A stretch of 64,000 nt of DNA from an uncultured Tateyamaria sp. (GTDB taxonomy: Bacteria; Pseudomonadota; Alphaproteobacteria; Rhodobacterales; Rhodobacteraceae): NCBI RefSeq assembly GCF_947503705.1, contig NZ_CANNES010000005.1, positions 124,001 to 188,000 on the forward strand, read 5' to 3'. A model generated the notes under the pieces. The model did not search any database. It was not told where the DNA came from and saw only the letters and a program-made list of their open reading frames with translations. Below, piece by piece: positions 1-9,970 of this stretch; positions within the stretch are counted from its first letter, which is position 1; each line of letters starts with the position of its first letter. The position numbers and the translations under genes are program-made.

Positions 1-1
1 G

Positions 2-646
2 TTTCCGAACGTGCTGGCCGATATCGACGGGCTGCTGACCGAAAACCGCATCTTTAAACAGCGTAACGCCGACATCGGCGTGGTGACCGAGGAAGACATT
101 CAAAACTATGCCTTCTCTGGTGTGATGGTGCGCGGATCGGGCCTGGCCTGGGACTTGCGCCGTGCGCAACCCTATGAATGCTATGACGAATTCGACTTCC
201 AGATCCCTGTGGGCAAGAATGGCGACTGCTATGACCGCTACCTGTGCCGCATGGAAGAAATGCGCCAATCGGTGAGCATCATCAAACAGGCCATTGCCAA
301 GCTGCGCGATTGTCCTGGTGACGTTCTGGCCCGGGGCAAGATCACGCCGCCGTCGCGCTCGGACATGAAAACCTCGATGGAAAGCCTAATCCACCACTTC
401 AAGCTTTATACCGAAGGGTTCCACGTGCCTGCGGGCGAGGTCTATGTCGCTGTCGAGGCCCCCAAGGGTGAGTTCGGTGTCTATCTGGTGGCGGACGGGT
501 CGAACAAACCCTACCGCTGTAAGATCCGTGCCCCCGGCTTCCCGCATTTGCAAGCCATGGACTACATCAGCACCGGCCACCAACTGGCTGATGTTGCTGC
601 CATTATCGGCACCATGGACGTTGTCTTCGGGGAGATTGACCGGTGA
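2..646 (+). CDS. nuoD: NADH-quinone oxidoreductase subunit D (C-terminal part)
   Basis: This is the 49-kDa quinone-site subunit of respiratory complex I, on the cytoplasmic peripheral arm. The window opens inside the gene, so only about the last 214 codons are present and the start lies upstream. The reading frame is open from base 2. Visible hallmarks are the run containing [11 protein letters not shown], the segment YECYDEFDF and the C-terminal end [12 protein letters not shown], all characteristic of NuoD. The stop overlaps the GTG start of the next small gene by 4 bp, which suggests translational coupling inside the nuo operon. The identification is secure; the N-terminal half cannot be assessed. 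Confidence 0.96.
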   Translation, partial: FPNVLADIDGLLTENRIFKQRNADIGVVTEEDIQNYAFSGVMVRGSGLAWDLRRAQPYECYDEFDFQIPVGKNGDCYDRYLCRMEEMRQSVSIIKQAIAKLRDCPGDVLARGKITPPSRSDMKTSMESLIHHFKLYTEGFHVPAGEVYVAVEAPKGEFGVYLVADGSNKPYRCKIRAPGFPHLQAMDYISTGHQLADVAAIIGTMDVVFGEIDR

Positions 647-1077
647 AACGGTTGACAGCATCCTTGGTGGTTCTTTTGGCTGGCACCGTGCACGCGGCTG
701 CCAGTGAACCGGCTTGCGGTCCGTCCCCGTTTTCTGACGAATACCGCGCCTATTCCGCCTGCACGATCGACAGCGATTGCGACGCCTCTGCGAAATACCC
801 GGTCATCGACGCCCGCAATGCGTTCTTGCGTGCGCAGGCCACAGCCGTCTTGTGCACCTTGTTCGATGGGCAAGAGCGCCGGTTCGACGACATGGTCGGG
901 GATTTGCAGCGCAGCGTGACCGAATGTCGGAAAGACGAGGCGCTCAACACTCTGATACCATTGACCTATTCCTATCTGGGATTGAGGGCGTTGTCCGTTG
1001 AAGACCGCAGGTTTGAGCGCAGAAACGGGCTTGTTGGTCTGGGTGAGCGCACGGACCGTCTGGAACGCCGATGCTGA
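643..1077 (+). CDS. Small secreted protein of the nuo operon, unknown function
   Basis: The 144-residue product begins at a GTG that overlaps the nuoD stop (GTGA). It has a clear Sec-type signal peptide: basic MKR, a hydrophobic stretch, then cleavage probably near VHAAAS. The mature part has about six Cys and no domain I recognise. It probably acts in the periplasm, an odd place for a gene sitting between nuoD and nuoE. Several Rhodobacterales nuo operons carry unidentified reading frames between nuo genes, so a role linked to complex I is conceivable but not shown. A 74-bp gap follows before nuoE. Confidence 0.7.
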   Translation: MKRLTASLVVLLAGTVHAAASEPACGPSPFSDEYRAYSACTIDSDCDASAKYPVIDARNAFLRAQATAVLCTLFDGQERRFDDMVGDLQRSVTECRKDEALNTLIPLTYSYLGLRALSVEDRRFERRNGLVGLGERTDRLERRC

Positions 1078-1151
1078 TCCTGCGCGCCAAACATACATAC
1101 TTCCAAGAGGCGGGACATTGGCACGCCTCACCAAAAGGGTTCAACTGATCC

Positions 1152-2276
1152 ATGCTACGTCGACTTCACGCTGAACAACCCGACAGCTTTGCCTTTACCC
1201 CCGCCAACCAGGCCTGGGCCGAAGCGCAGATCACCAAATATCCCGAAGGCCGTCAGGCGTCGGCCATCATCCCGCTGCTGTGGCGTGCCCAAGAGCAGGA
1301 GGGGTGGTTGACACGCCCGGCAATCGAGGCCGTTTGCACCATGCTCGATATGGCGTTCATCCGGGGCCTTGAGGTGGCGTCTTTCTACTTCATGTTCCAA
1401 CTGCAACCTGTTGGCTCTGTTGCCCATATTCAGGTCTGTGGAACCACGTCCTGCATGATCTGCGGGGCCGAAGATCTGGTGGCCGTCTGCAAGGAAAAGA
1501 TCGCCAAGAAGCCGCATCAGTTGAGCGCAGATGGCAAGTTCAGCTGGGAAGAAGTGGAGTGCCTGGGGTCTTGCACCAACGCGCCCATGGCCCAGATCGG
1601 CAAGGATTATTATGAAGATCTGACCGCTGCGCGCATGGGCGAGCTGATCGATGCGCTTGCTGCTGGCGAGGTGCCGACGCCGGGGCCTCAGAATGGCCGG
1701 TATGCGGCGGAGCCTTTGGGCGGTCTGACGACCCTCAAGGATTTCGACAGCGGGCACACGAAATATAACGCCTCCGTCCAACTGGCGACGGATATTGGCG
1801 ACACGGTCAAGCGCATCGACGGCACCGAAGTGCCCCTGATCGCGCCATGGCAGGGCAAAGCTGCCAATGCATCGGCCAAGCCCAAAGCCTCTGCAAAAAG
1901 CAAAAAGCCGGTCAACAAGACACCCCCGACTGATGCGGTTTCCGCAGCCAAACCAGACACCCCTGTGGTTGCCGACGGGCCGGGCACCAAGCCTGAGACT
2001 CTGGACGCGGCCCGCGGTGGCAAGGCGGATGATCTCAAGATGATCAAAGGCGTCGGCCCCAAGATGGAAAACCTGCTGCATGAACTTGGCTTTTTCCACT
2101 TTGATCAGGTCGCGGCCTGGACGGCGGACGAAGTTGCATGGGTCGATCAGAACCTCAAAGGTTTCAAGGGGCGCGTCAGCCGTGACAATTGGGTCACGCA
2201 GGCCAAGGCCCTCGCCACCGGTGCCGAGACAGAATTTTCCAAACGTGCGAAAAAAGACGGTATGTATGACGAGTAA
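1152..2276 (+). CDS. nuoE: NADH-quinone oxidoreductase subunit E with extra C-terminal domain
   Basis: NuoE carries the [2Fe-2S] cluster N1a in the NADH-dehydrogenase module. The thioredoxin-like domain spans about residues 15-170, with cluster ligands Cys96, Cys101, Cys137 and Cys141 visible ([11 protein letters not shown] and ECLGSC). At 374 residues it is about twice the length of E. coli NuoE. The surplus is a linker rich in Ala, Lys and Pro (about 230-275), then a domain from about 278 containing [12 protein letters not shown], typical of a helix-hairpin-helix fold. The same domain ends the next gene. The extension is in frame with no sign of a sequencing error. No strong ribosome site precedes the ATG. 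Confidence 0.95.
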   Translation: MLRRLHAEQPDSFAFTPANQAWAEAQITKYPEGRQASAIIPLLWRAQEQEGWLTRPAIEAVCTMLDMAFIRGLEVASFYFMFQLQPVGSVAHIQVCGTTSCMICGAEDLVAVCKEKIAKKPHQLSADGKFSWEEVECLGSCTNAPMAQIGKDYYEDLTAARMGELIDALAAGEVPTPGPQNGRYAAEPLGGLTTLKDFDSGHTKYNASVQLATDIGDTVKRIDGTEVPLIAPWQGKAANASAKPKASAKSKKPVNKTPPTDAVSAAKPDTPVVADGPGTKPETLDAARGGKADDLKMIKGVGPKMENLLHELGFFHFDQVAAWTADEVAWVDQNLKGFKGRVSRDNWVTQAKALATGAETEFSKRAKKDGMYDE

Positions 2277-2306
2277 GTGATCGTGAACACGGGAGAGGGA
2301 CACGAG

Positions 2307-3056
2307 ATGGACAACAATCAAGGAATGATGAGCTGCGCAATCGGCACCTGGGCCGTGGCATTGCTCGCGGGCGTGTTGGCGGCGGTGTTGCTGATGGTGC
2401 TTGGCGGCTGGAGCTTTATGCAGGCGGCGTTCATCGGCGCGGTTCTTTTCGTCGTTGCAGGTGCTCTGATCAGTTTCATCCTGTGTCGTCCCTTGCCCCC
2501 GATCGGTACGGCAACCATTGGCACGGCTGAGGAGGAAACACCCGCGCCGAAGCCTGCCGCAGCAAAGCCAGCGGCGGCGTCCGCACCGGCCGTCACAGAG
2601 GCCGAAGTCAAACCGTCCAAACCGCTACCCGGGCAAGAGGACCTTGCCGCGCGCAAAGGCGAGTGGAAATACGAGGGTGAGGCTGCAACACCGGCCCCAG
2701 CCAAGAAACCACCTGCGAAAAAGGCACCCGCCAAATCGGCCGCACCTGCGCCTGCAGCCGAAGGCCCCGGCACCAAGCCCGAAACACTGAGCGCGGCCCG
2801 TGACGGTGGCCCGGACGATCTGAAACAGATCAAGGGCGTGGGGCCCAAGCTTGAGGCGCTGTTGCATTCGATGGGTTTTTACCACTTTGATCAGGTCGGC
2901 AACTGGGGTGCGGACGAGGTCGCGTGGGTCGATCAGAACCTGCAAGGCTTCAAGGGCCGCGTGAGCCGCGACAACTGGGTCGAACAGGCGAAAATTCTGG
3001 CCGAAGGCGGAACCACCGAGTTCTCGTCCAAGGTCAAGAAAGGCGGCGTTTACTAA
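2307..3056 (+). CDS. Membrane-anchored protein with NuoE-like helix-hairpin-helix tail
   Basis: I place the start at the ATG at 2307 because GGAGAGGGA lies 6 bases before it; an upstream GTG at 2277 has no such site. The 249-residue product begins with two transmembrane helices (about 12-60), continues with an Ala/Pro/Lys-rich linker (about 80-155), and ends in a domain about 75% identical over 97 aligned residues to the C-terminus of NuoE. Both contain IKGVGPK and WVDQNL, with [11 protein letters not shown] after them. Related tails occur on other alphaproteobacterial proteins. The arrangement suggests a membrane partner that shares or mimics the NuoE tail. The function is unknown. Confidence 0.85.
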   Translation: MDNNQGMMSCAIGTWAVALLAGVLAAVLLMVLGGWSFMQAAFIGAVLFVVAGALISFILCRPLPPIGTATIGTAEEETPAPKPAAAKPAAASAPAVTEAEVKPSKPLPGQEDLAARKGEWKYEGEAATPAPAKKPPAKKAPAKSAAPAPAAEGPGTKPETLSAARDGGPDDLKQIKGVGPKLEALLHSMGFYHFDQVGNWGADEVAWVDQNLQGFKGRVSRDNWVEQAKILAEGGTTEFSSKVKKGGVY

Positions 3057-3065
3057 CGCCGACAC

Positions 3066-3290
3066 ATGATGACGCAAGATCCGGGTTCATCCAACAAGGC
3101 AGGCCAGCGACTGGCGCTGGTCATTGCCGGGGTTGGGCTGCTCTGGGTTTGTGCGAATATTGCGGGGTCTTATCTGGGCTGGTCCAATCGGACGCGCGCC
3201 CTGTTTGATCTTGCGGCCCTGGCCGGTTTCGCCTGGGCGTTTTGGATTGCAATTGGGATCTGGCGGGACCGCCAGAGTGACAAGGATTAA
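3066..3290 (+). CDS. DUF5337-like two-helix membrane protein
   Basis: This 74-residue product has a polar N-terminus and two transmembrane helices (about 16-36 and 46-64) ending in a basic and acidic tail. It resembles the small DUF5337 proteins found in Rhodobacterales nuo loci. The first two codons are both ATG, so the start may be 3066 or 3069. It sits 9 bp after the preceding gene and 6 bp before nuoF, so it is almost certainly co-transcribed. A structural or assembly role around complex I is a guess from position alone. Confidence 0.75.
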   Translation: MMTQDPGSSNKAGQRLALVIAGVGLLWVCANIAGSYLGWSNRTRALFDLAALAGFAWAFWIAIGIWRDRQSDKD

Positions 3291-3296
3291 GTGCGC

Positions 3297-4574
3297 ATGC
3301 TTGCTGACAAGGATCGGATCTTTACCAACCTTTATGGGATGCACGACCGGACGCTGAAGGGCGCCCAGGCCCGTGGCCATTGGGATGGCACCGACAAGTT
3401 GATCCAGAAGGGCCGCGATTGGGTCGTTCAGGAGATGAAAGACAGCGGGCTGCGTGGCCGTGGCGGCGCGGGCTTTCCCACTGGTCTGAAGTGGTCTTTC
3501 ATGCCCAAGGAAAGCGATGGGCGTCCTGCGTATCTCGTTGTGAATGCCGACGAATCGGAGCCGGGCACCTGCAAGGATCGCGAGATCATGCGCCACGATC
3601 CCCATACACTGATCGAGGGGTGCCTGATTGCGTCCTTCGCGATGAATGCGCATGCCTGCTACATCTACATTCGTGGCGAATACATCCGCGAGAAAGAGGC
3701 GCTGCAGGCGGCCATCGACGAGGCCTATGATGCCGGTCTGGTTGGCCCGAATGCGGCTGGTTCCGGCTGGGATTTCGACATCTACCTGCACCACGGGGCA
3801 GGGGCCTATATCTGCGGTGAAGAGACGGCGTTGCTAGAATCGCTTGAGGGCAAAAAAGGCATGCCTCGGATGAAGCCGCCGTTTCCGGCGGGCGCGGGCC
3901 TTTATGGCTGCCCGACCACAGTGAACAATGTGGAATCCATTGCTGTCGTCCCTACGATCCTGCGGCGCGGTGCGTCCTGGTTTTCCGGCTTTGGCCGTCC
4001 GAACAATGCGGGCACGAAACTCTTTGCCGTCTCGGGTCATGTGAACAACCCGTGTGTCGTCGAAGAGGCCATGTCGATTTCCTTTGAAGAGCTGATCGAC
4101 AAGCATTGTGGCGGAATCAGGGGCGGTTGGGATAACCTCAAGGCCGTGATCCCCGGCGGATCGTCGGTGCCTTGTGTGACGGGCGAGAACATGCGCGACG
4201 CGATCATGGATTTCGATGCGTTGAAGGAAAAAGGGTCAAGCCTCGGCACCGCCGCGGTCATCGTGATGGACGAAAGCACCGACATCATCAAAGCGATCTG
4301 GCGGTTGTCCAAGTTCTACAAGCACGAGTCTTGCGGTCAATGTACGCCTTGCCGCGAGGGCACAGGCTGGATGATGCGCGTGATGGACCGTCTGGTGCGC
4401 GGCGAGGCAGAGGTCGAGGAGATCGACATGCTGCTGGACGTCACCAAGCAGGTCGAAGGGCATACAATCTGTGCTTTGGGCGATGCGGCCGCCTGGCCAA
4501 TCCAGGGTTTGATCAAGAATTTCCGGGGCGAGATCGAGGATCGGATCAGGCACAAGCGGATCGCTGCGGAGTAA
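3297..4574 (+). CDS. nuoF: NADH-quinone oxidoreductase subunit F
   Basis: NuoF is the 51-kDa subunit that oxidises NADH through FMN and passes electrons to the [4Fe-4S] cluster N3. The 425-residue product has the glycine-rich nucleotide loop [13 protein letters not shown] (51-63), the FMN region NADESEPGT (83-91), [12 protein letters not shown] (169-180), and the cluster ligands Cys346, Cys349, Cys352 and Cys392. I prefer the ATG at 3297 because AGGA lies about 10 bases upstream; a GTG two codons earlier is the alternative. Length and order match the family, and all catalytic elements are intact. Confidence 0.97.
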   Translation: MLADKDRIFTNLYGMHDRTLKGAQARGHWDGTDKLIQKGRDWVVQEMKDSGLRGRGGAGFPTGLKWSFMPKESDGRPAYLVVNADESEPGTCKDREIMRHDPHTLIEGCLIASFAMNAHACYIYIRGEYIREKEALQAAIDEAYDAGLVGPNAAGSGWDFDIYLHHGAGAYICGEETALLESLEGKKGMPRMKPPFPAGAGLYGCPTTVNNVESIAVVPTILRRGASWFSGFGRPNNAGTKLFAVSGHVNNPCVVEEAMSISFEELIDKHCGGIRGGWDNLKAVIPGGSSVPCVTGENMRDAIMDFDALKEKGSSLGTAAVIVMDESTDIIKAIWRLSKFYKHESCGQCTPCREGTGWMMRVMDRLVRGEAEVEEIDMLLDVTKQVEGHTICALGDAAAWPIQGLIKNFRGEIEDRIRHKRIAAE

Positions 4575-4577
4575 ACG

Positions 4578-4817
4578 TTGGTTTCCAAAGCACCGATGCC
4601 GCCGCACCATGGAACATGTTCCATCTGTGGGCACGAAAACGGTCTGACCTTTGGCGAGGCTGTGCGGTGTGCGCGATGCAAGGTGTCTTTCCGTGCGGAC
4701 GGGTCTGTTAAACCGGACCCTCGACCTGCGACCGTTCCGTTTGTGATGTCGATTGTTTTGCTTGCGATTGCTGCGATCACTCTTTTGACGTTTCTCGATC
4801 TAAAAGGCCTCCTTTAG
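4578..4817 (+). CDS. Zinc-ribbon-like single-pass membrane protein
   Basis: This short gene sits 3 bp after nuoF. The product (79 residues from a TTG start, 73 from the ATG at 4596) has two Cys pairs, CSIC and CARC, about 18 residues apart, as in a small zinc ribbon or rubredoxin-like knuckle. One transmembrane helix follows (about 53-74), and the C-terminus is very short. The start is uncertain: TTG 4578, GTG 4581 and ATG 4596 are all in frame. I do not recognise the family. A metal-binding assembly or sensing role beside complex I is possible but unproven. Confidence 0.65.
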   Translation: MVSKAPMPPHHGTCSICGHENGLTFGEAVRCARCKVSFRADGSVKPDPRPATVPFVMSIVLLAIAAITLLTFLDLKGLL

Positions 4818-4846
4818 TGTGACGCCCTCAGTTTCGATCCGGGAGA

Positions 4847-5128
4847 ATGCAATTGGATAGCTTTTACCTCCTTGCCACCGCTATTCTGTTTGGCCTGTCC
4901 CTCTATACCCTTGCGCGCGCGGATGGGTGGGGCAAGGCTGCCAGCATCGGTCTGGCGATTTGCGTATTCGCGTTGCCCGCATTTATCCTGATCTTGTTCT
5001 TTCGCTTTGGGGTGTCGGGCTTTGTTGCGCAAACGCTGCTGGGGGTCGCCTCTATTGGCGTCATGGTTGTGCTCTTTGCGCTGGCTAAATCCGTGGCCAA
5101 CAGGCTGCGCACGAAAGACGACGTTTGA
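4847..5128 (+). CDS. Small three-helix membrane protein, unknown
   Basis: The ATG at 4847 follows a good ribosome site (GGGAGA). The 93-residue product is strongly hydrophobic, with about three transmembrane helices (5-22, 31-52, 58-80) and a charged C-terminal tail (RLRTKDDV). I see no catalytic motif and cannot assign a family. The stop overlaps the start of the next gene by one base, which points to coupled translation within the nuo operon. Confidence 0.7.
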   Translation: MQLDSFYLLATAILFGLSLYTLARADGWGKAASIGLAICVFALPAFILILFFRFGVSGFVAQTLLGVASIGVMVVLFALAKSVANRLRTKDDV

Positions 5129-5583
5129 TGCCCCTCGCTGAATTCAACATCGGCACCCTGAAATACGACTGGGACGATCCGCGGGTGGCGGACTTTCAGA
5201 ACAACCTTGATCGCGTCTATGACATTGCGCGCCGCAGCCCCGGTTACATCTGGCATATGGAAACCGAGGATATGGAGGCGGCGCAGCTTGATCTGGGTGG
5301 CCCGTTGGGAGGCAATCCTCGCACCGCCTCGACTTTGTCAGTCTGGCAGGATGTCGCCAGCTTTCGCCACTTTGTCTTTCAGACCGTGCACAAGCAGTTT
5401 TATGATCGCAAGGCCGAGTGGTACGATCTGGACCAGCAAGGCACGCGGCTGGTGATGTGGTGGGTGCCGAAGGGGCATATCCCAACTGTGGCTGAGGCGA
5501 TGGAGCGCTTTCATCATCTTGGGAACCATGGCAATAGTGACCACGCCTTTGGCTGGGCCCACTTGCAAGATGCGCCGAACTGA
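5128..5583 (+). CDS. DUF3291 domain protein
   Basis: The product of about 151 residues resembles the DUF3291 family, a ferredoxin-like fold related to dimeric alpha-beta barrel proteins. Visible conserved features are LAEFNIGTLKY near the N-terminus, a TLSVWQDVASFRHFVF block, and WWVPKGHIPTV. The ATG at 5128 overlaps the previous stop (TGATG); a TTG one codon earlier is less likely. There is no signal peptide or membrane segment, so it is cytoplasmic. Such folds are often small oxygenases or heme-related proteins, but no substrate can be read from the sequence. Confidence 0.75.
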   Translation: MPLAEFNIGTLKYDWDDPRVADFQNNLDRVYDIARRSPGYIWHMETEDMEAAQLDLGGPLGGNPRTASTLSVWQDVASFRHFVFQTVHKQFYDRKAEWYDLDQQGTRLVMWWVPKGHIPTVAEAMERFHHLGNHGNSDHAFGWAHLQDAPN

Positions 5584-5631
5584 CGCATCCAAGGGCCACG
5601 CGGCGCAAGAACGGCGGTGGAGAAGACCAAG

Positions 5632-6003
5632 ATGACCAAGACCAAATCCCTCACCCTGAACGACGCGCGGCCGGCCTTGCTGACCGGCGCGTTGCTGATC
5701 GCGGCCCTGCTGCTGACCGCCTGTGCCGAACGGCGGGCGGACAAGGTGGCCTTTGACGGGGTGTTCTTCCGCTCGACCGCAAGCAAGGTGGACAAGCAGC
5801 GCGACGTGTTCGAGGTGACGGTGTCACCCGCGTCTTCTTCCATCGAAGGCGCGCGCGAGGCGGGTCGCTATGAGGCGACGCGCTACTGTATCGAGAACTT
5901 CGGAACCTCCGCCGTGGACTGGACTGAAGGGCCTGATGCCGAGGATGGAACCCTGCGCATCGCCAATGATCGCCTGATTTTGACCGGCACCTGCACCCCC
6001 TGA
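5632..6003 (+). CDS. Small predicted lipoprotein
   Basis: The start is the ATG at 5632, 6 bases after GGAGAAG; a GTG at 5617 is the alternative. The N-terminus is a lipoprotein signal with a hydrophobic stretch and lipobox LLTAC, so Cys31 of the 123-residue product should be lipidated. The mature part of about 93 residues has two further Cys, possibly disulfide-bonded, and no family I recognise. It is predicted to sit on the outer face of the inner membrane or in the outer membrane. Its position between nuoF and nuoG makes it one of two lipoproteins inside this operon. Confidence 0.7.
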   Translation: MTKTKSLTLNDARPALLTGALLIAALLLTACAERRADKVAFDGVFFRSTASKVDKQRDVFEVTVSPASSSIEGAREAGRYEATRYCIENFGTSAVDWTEGPDAEDGTLRIANDRLILTGTCTP

Positions 6004-6126
6004 CCTGAACACGATGTGCAATCGCGGCATTTTGGTGCTGGCGTGCCCGGGAACGGCTTGATATTGCATATCAGAACAATGCTTTCCCACATAACGCGGC
6101 AATGGCGTACAAGGTGGAGAGATGTG

Positions 6127-6525
6127 ATGCGCGCAATGACTATGGCAATTCTTCTTGGCATGACGGCAGGGGCAGCCCTGGCCAAACCGCATTTGCGGGA
6201 TGTGCCCGAGATTGACGGCACCATTTTGGCTGTCGGCATCGCGGACGAAATCCGCAACAATTGCCCCAGCATATCGGCCCGGATGGTCAAGGCGGTACTG
6301 TTGGTCAACGGCCTCAAGGGGCGTGCCCGTGATCTGGGTTATTCCGACGACGAGATAGACGCTTACCGCAAATCCGATGTGGAAAAGAGCCGCCTTTTGG
6401 CCAAGCGTGCCGCCTATTTGGCGGCTGCGGGTGTGCAAAGTGACGCGCCCGAAACCTATTGCTTGCTTGGCCAGGCAGAGATTGAAAAAGAGAGCCAGAT
6501 TGGCGCTTTATTGAGGATGAACTGA
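6127..6525 (+). CDS. DUF5333-like periplasmic protein
   Basis: The frame is open from 6016, but I choose the ATG at 6127: GGTGGAG lies 8 bases before it, and translation from there begins with a normal signal peptide ([12 protein letters not shown], cleaved near ALAKP). The mature part of about 110 residues has two Cys (one in NNCPS, one in TYCLL) that could pair, and a helical charged middle. It looks like the DUF5333 family of Rhodobacterales. It probably acts in the periplasm. It ends 4 bp before nuoG, whose own ribosome site is weak, so nuoG translation may depend on it. The 120 bp upstream hold nothing clear. Confidence 0.7.
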   Translation: MRAMTMAILLGMTAGAALAKPHLRDVPEIDGTILAVGIADEIRNNCPSISARMVKAVLLVNGLKGRARDLGYSDDEIDAYRKSDVEKSRLLAKRAAYLAAAGVQSDAPETYCLLGQAEIEKESQIGALLRMN

Positions 6526-6529
6526 CGCA

Positions 6530-8548
6530 ATGAGCAACACCCGCAAGATCATCATCGACGACAAAGAGGTAGAGGTCGATCCGGCCCTGACCCTGATCCA
6601 GGCTTGTGAAGAAGCCGGGATCGAAATCCCGCGCTTTTGCTATCACGAGCGTCTGTCGATTGCGGGTAACTGCCGTATGTGTCTGGTCGAGGTTGTGGGC
6701 GGTCCGCCAAAACCCGCCGCCTCGTGCGCCATGCAGGTCAAGGATTTGCGCCCCGGTCCCGAGGGCGCGCCCCCGGTTGTCAAAACGAACTCGCCCATGG
6801 TCAAAAAGGCCCGTGAGGGGGTCATGGAATTCCTGCTCATCAACCACCCGCTGGATTGCCCGATTTGCGATCAGGGCGGCGAATGTGACTTGCAGGATCA
6901 GGCAATGGCCTACGGGGTGGATTTCTCGCGCTTCCGCGAGCCCAAACGCGCCGTGGATGATCTGGACCTTGGCCCCCTTGTCGAGACCCACATGACCCGC
7001 TGCATCTCCTGCACCCGTTGTGTGCGCTTCACGACCGAAGTCGCAGGGATCACACAGATGGGCCAGACCGGTCGGGGTGAAGACAGCGAGATCACGTCCT
7101 ACTTGGGTGAAACCCTCGATTCGAACCTGCAAGGCAACATCATTGATCTTTGCCCGGTGGGTGCGCTGGTGTCGAAACCCTATGCTTTCACGGCCCGTCC
7201 GTGGGAGCTGACCAAGACCGAAAGCGTGGATGTGATGGATGCCCTTGGCTCCTCCATCCGCGTGGACACCAAGGGCCGCGAAGTCATGCGGTTCCTGCCG
7301 CTGAACCATGACGGCACCAACGAGGAATGGATTTCGGACAAGACCCGGTTCGTCTGGGACGGCTTGCGCCGCCAGCGTCTGGACAAGCCCTATGTCCGCG
7401 AAAATGGCAAGCTGCGCCCCGCCACATGGCCCGAAGCTTTGGGCAAGGCGGCGGAGGCTATCAAAGGTGCGTCGAACCTGGCCGGTCTCGTTGGCGATCT
7501 GGCCCCGGTCGAGGCCGCCTTTGCACTGAAGCAACTGATCGAAGGGCAGGGCGGGATCGTCGAGTGCCGGACCGATGGGGCCAAACTGCCGTCGGGCAAC
7601 CGCGCGGCCTACGTCGGCACGGCGGCAATTGAAGATATCGACACCGCCGAGGCCATCATGCTGATTGGCTCCAATCCTCGCGTCGAAGCGCCCGTGTTGA
7701 ACGCCCGCATCCGCAAGGCATGGACGCAAGGGGCGAATGTGGGCGTGATCGGCGAGGCGGTCGACCTGACTTATGAGTACAACCACATCGGCACTGGCAG
7801 CGACACGATCACCGAGCTGTTGGGCCGTGACCATTCTGCCGTGGCGGAAAAGCCGTCGCTGATCATCGTCGGCCAGGGCGCATTGACGCGTGGCGACGGC
7901 GCCGCCGTGCTGGCCGCGGCACAGGCGCTGGCCGAAAGCACCAAGTCGGGGCTGTTGATCCTGCACACCGCTGCGGGCCGCGTGGGCGCGATGGATGTGG
8001 GGGCCACAAACCCAGATGCGATGGCAGCCGTGGATGGCGCTGACGTCATATATAACCTCGGCGCAGACGAGATTGACATCGCGGCGGGCGCTTTCGTGAT
8101 CTACCAGGGCAGCCATGGCGACCGTGGCGCGCACCGCGCCGACGTGATCCTGCCTGGGGCCGCCTATACCGAAGAGCCTGGCCTGTTCGTCAACACCGAA
8201 GGACGTCCGCAGCTGGCTGCCCGTGCCAGCTTTGCCCCCGGCGAGGCCAAGGAAAACTGGGCCATCCTGCGCGCGCTGTCGGGTGAAATGGGCGCGACAT
8301 TGCCTTTCGACAATATCGGCGCGTTGCGCAGTGCCATTGTGGCAGCACACCCCCATCTGGGCGATATCGATATCGTGGCGGAAAATGCGGGCGAAGCGCT
8401 GGAGCAGGGCAAGATGGAAGGCGGCACGCTGACCACCACCATCACAGACTTTTATCTGACCAACCCCATCGCGCGGTCCAGCGAACTTATGGCCGAACTG
8501 AGTGCTGGCGTCAAAGCACGCGCAAACGGAGCCTTGGCCGCTGAATGA
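6530..8548 (+). CDS. nuoG: NADH-quinone oxidoreductase subunit G
   Basis: NuoG is the large iron-sulfur subunit that conducts electrons from FMN toward quinone. In the 672-residue product the ligands are visible in order: [2Fe-2S] N1b by Cys37, 48, 51 and 66; [4Fe-4S] N5 by His106, Cys110, 113 and 119; and [4Fe-4S] N4 by Cys158, 161, 164 and 208. The fourth Cys set (N7) of some bacterial NuoG proteins is not obvious. The C-terminal half is a shortened molybdopterin-oxidoreductase-like domain, as in mitochondrial and alphaproteobacterial homologues. The stop overlaps the next gene by 4 bp. Confidence 0.97.
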   Translation: MSNTRKIIIDDKEVEVDPALTLIQACEEAGIEIPRFCYHERLSIAGNCRMCLVEVVGGPPKPAASCAMQVKDLRPGPEGAPPVVKTNSPMVKKAREGVMEFLLINHPLDCPICDQGGECDLQDQAMAYGVDFSRFREPKRAVDDLDLGPLVETHMTRCISCTRCVRFTTEVAGITQMGQTGRGEDSEITSYLGETLDSNLQGNIIDLCPVGALVSKPYAFTARPWELTKTESVDVMDALGSSIRVDTKGREVMRFLPLNHDGTNEEWISDKTRFVWDGLRRQRLDKPYVRENGKLRPATWPEALGKAAEAIKGASNLAGLVGDLAPVEAAFALKQLIEGQGGIVECRTDGAKLPSGNRAAYVGTAAIEDIDTAEAIMLIGSNPRVEAPVLNARIRKAWTQGANVGVIGEAVDLTYEYNHIGTGSDTITELLGRDHSAVAEKPSLIIVGQGALTRGDGAAVLAAAQALAESTKSGLLILHTAAGRVGAMDVGATNPDAMAAVDGADVIYNLGADEIDIAAGAFVIYQGSHGDRGAHRADVILPGAAYTEEPGLFVNTEGRPQLAARASFAPGEAKENWAILRALSGEMGATLPFDNIGALRSAIVAAHPHLGDIDIVAENAGEALEQGKMEGGTLTTTITDFYLTNPIARSSELMAELSAGVKARANGALAAE

Positions 8549-8925
8549 AGGCCGCATGGCTCATAACCTGCATGCCTTTGATGGCCTGTGAACCTGTGCC
8601 CACGGCAGAGCAGTTCATCCCCGATTACCGAGGCGTGGATACCACGTTGCTGTCTGACGATCTGGTGCAGTTCAACGTGGAAATGACCAATGCGCTCAGT
8701 GCGCAGGACGTGTCGAATTATGCGGAATGTGCCGCAGCAGGCTACACCCTGATCCGGGGGTGGGGATTTGCGCGTCATTTGCGCACAAATGTAGACGAAG
8801 AGGCTGGCGTGTGGAAAGCAGATGCTGTTTACACCATCTCGCCAGCCCTGCCGCGTGGATTGCGGACCATTGACGCCGAAGTCGTGGCCGCAGCCTGTGC
8901 GGAGAAGGGAATACCGACGGTGTGA
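8545..8925 (+). CDS. Small predicted lipoprotein
   Basis: The 126-residue product overlaps the end of nuoG (ATGA). It starts with a short hydrophobic segment ending in a lipobox-like LMAC at residues 12-15, so it is probably a lipoprotein, although the signal is short. The mature part contains two more Cys in an alanine-rich setting (ECAAAG and AACAEKG) that may form a disulfide. I do not recognise the family. It is the second lipoprotein-like product within the nuo operon and would sit on the periplasmic side, opposite the peripheral arm of complex I. Confidence 0.65.
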   Translation: MKAAWLITCMPLMACEPVPTAEQFIPDYRGVDTTLLSDDLVQFNVEMTNALSAQDVSNYAECAAAGYTLIRGWGFARHLRTNVDEEAGVWKADAVYTISPALPRGLRTIDAEVVAAACAEKGIPTV

Positions 8926-8931
8926 GGACTT

Positions 8932-9969
8932 ATGGCTGATTTCTTTACCACTCCTGGCGGCATTGCCGTCCTGATCCTCGCCCAGGTGCTCGCGGTTGTG
9001 GCGTTTGTCATGATTTCGCTGCTGTTCCTGGTCTATGGCGATCGCAAAATCTGGGCCGCTGTGCAGATGCGCCGGGGCCCCAACGTGGTGGGCACCTTTG
9101 GCCTGCTGCAAACCGTAGCGGACGCTCTGAAATATGTGGTCAAAGAGGTGGTGGTGCCCGCAGGCGCTGACAAGACCGTCTTTATGCTCGCGCCCATGAC
9201 CAGTTTCGTGCTGGCGATGGTCGCCTGGGCCGTGATCCCCTTCAACGAAGGCTGGGTCCTTTCGGACATTAACGTGGCCATTCTGTACGTTTTCGCCATT
9301 TCCTCGCTTGAGGTTTACGGCGTGATCATGGGCGGATGGGCCTCGAACTCCAAATATCCGTTCCTTGGGTCTTTGCGCTCCGCTGCGCAAATGATCTCCT
9401 ATGAGGTCAGCATTGGCTTGATCATCATCGGTGTTATCCTGTCCACAGGGTCCATGAATTTTGGTGCCATCGTGAATGCCCAAGACACCGGATACGGGTT
9501 CTTTGGCTGGTATTGGCTGCCGCATCTGCCGATGGTCTTCTTGTTCTTTATCAGTGCCTTGGCGGAAACCAACCGGCCCCCGTTCGACTTGCCAGAGGCG
9601 GAGAGCGAACTGGTGGCGGGTTATCAGGTCGAATATTCCTCCACGCCCTTCCTGCTGTTCATGGCCGGTGAATATATTGCCATCTTCCTGATGTGTGCGC
9701 TGATGAGCCTGTTGTTCTTTGGTGGCTGGCTGTCGCCTATCCCGGGCCTGCCTGACGGCGTGCTTTGGATGGTGGCCAAGATGGCGTTCTTCTTCTTCCT
9801 CTTTGCGATGGTGAAGGCGATCACGCCCCGCTACCGCTATGACCAGCTTATGCGTCTGGGGTGGAAAGTGTTCTTGCCCTTCTCGCTCTTCTGGGTCGTG
9901 TTCGTGGCCTTTGCGGCCAAGTTCGACTGGTTCGGTGGCATCTATGCCCGTTGGGCGTTGGGGGGCTGA
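8932..9969 (+). CDS. nuoH: NADH-quinone oxidoreductase subunit H
   Basis: NuoH is the membrane subunit that forms part of the quinone-binding chamber and links the peripheral and membrane arms. The 345-residue product has about eight to nine transmembrane helices. It carries conserved family stretches: the loop [10 protein letters not shown], the acidic loop [13 protein letters not shown], and YQVEYSS just after it, all with intact charged residues. Length matches the family. It lies 6 bp after the lipoprotein gene and 1 bp before the small gene that precedes nuoI. Confidence 0.97.
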   Translation: MADFFTTPGGIAVLILAQVLAVVAFVMISLLFLVYGDRKIWAAVQMRRGPNVVGTFGLLQTVADALKYVVKEVVVPAGADKTVFMLAPMTSFVLAMVAWAVIPFNEGWVLSDINVAILYVFAISSLEVYGVIMGGWASNSKYPFLGSLRSAAQMISYEVSIGLIIIGVILSTGSMNFGAIVNAQDTGYGFFGWYWLPHLPMVFLFFISALAETNRPPFDLPEAESELVAGYQVEYSSTPFLLFMAGEYIAIFLMCALMSLLFFGGWLSPIPGLPDGVLWMVAKMAFFFFLFAMVKAITPRYRYDQLMRLGWKVFLPFSLFWVVFVAFAAKFDWFGGIYARWALGG

Positions 9970-9970
9970 G

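Noticed and set aside
5125-5127. TTG at 5125 as start of the DUF3291 gene
   Set aside because: The ATG one codon later overlaps the previous stop in the usual TGATG manner and is the more likely start.
6314-8557. A 747-codon open frame on the minus strand opposite nuoG
   Set aside because: Its residues (Gly/Arg/His-rich, no motif) are the antisense image of GC-rich codons, and nuoG on the other strand has all expected ligands. The same reasoning removes the long antisense frames at 8452-10119, 15231-16811, 21703-23394 and 29220-30764.
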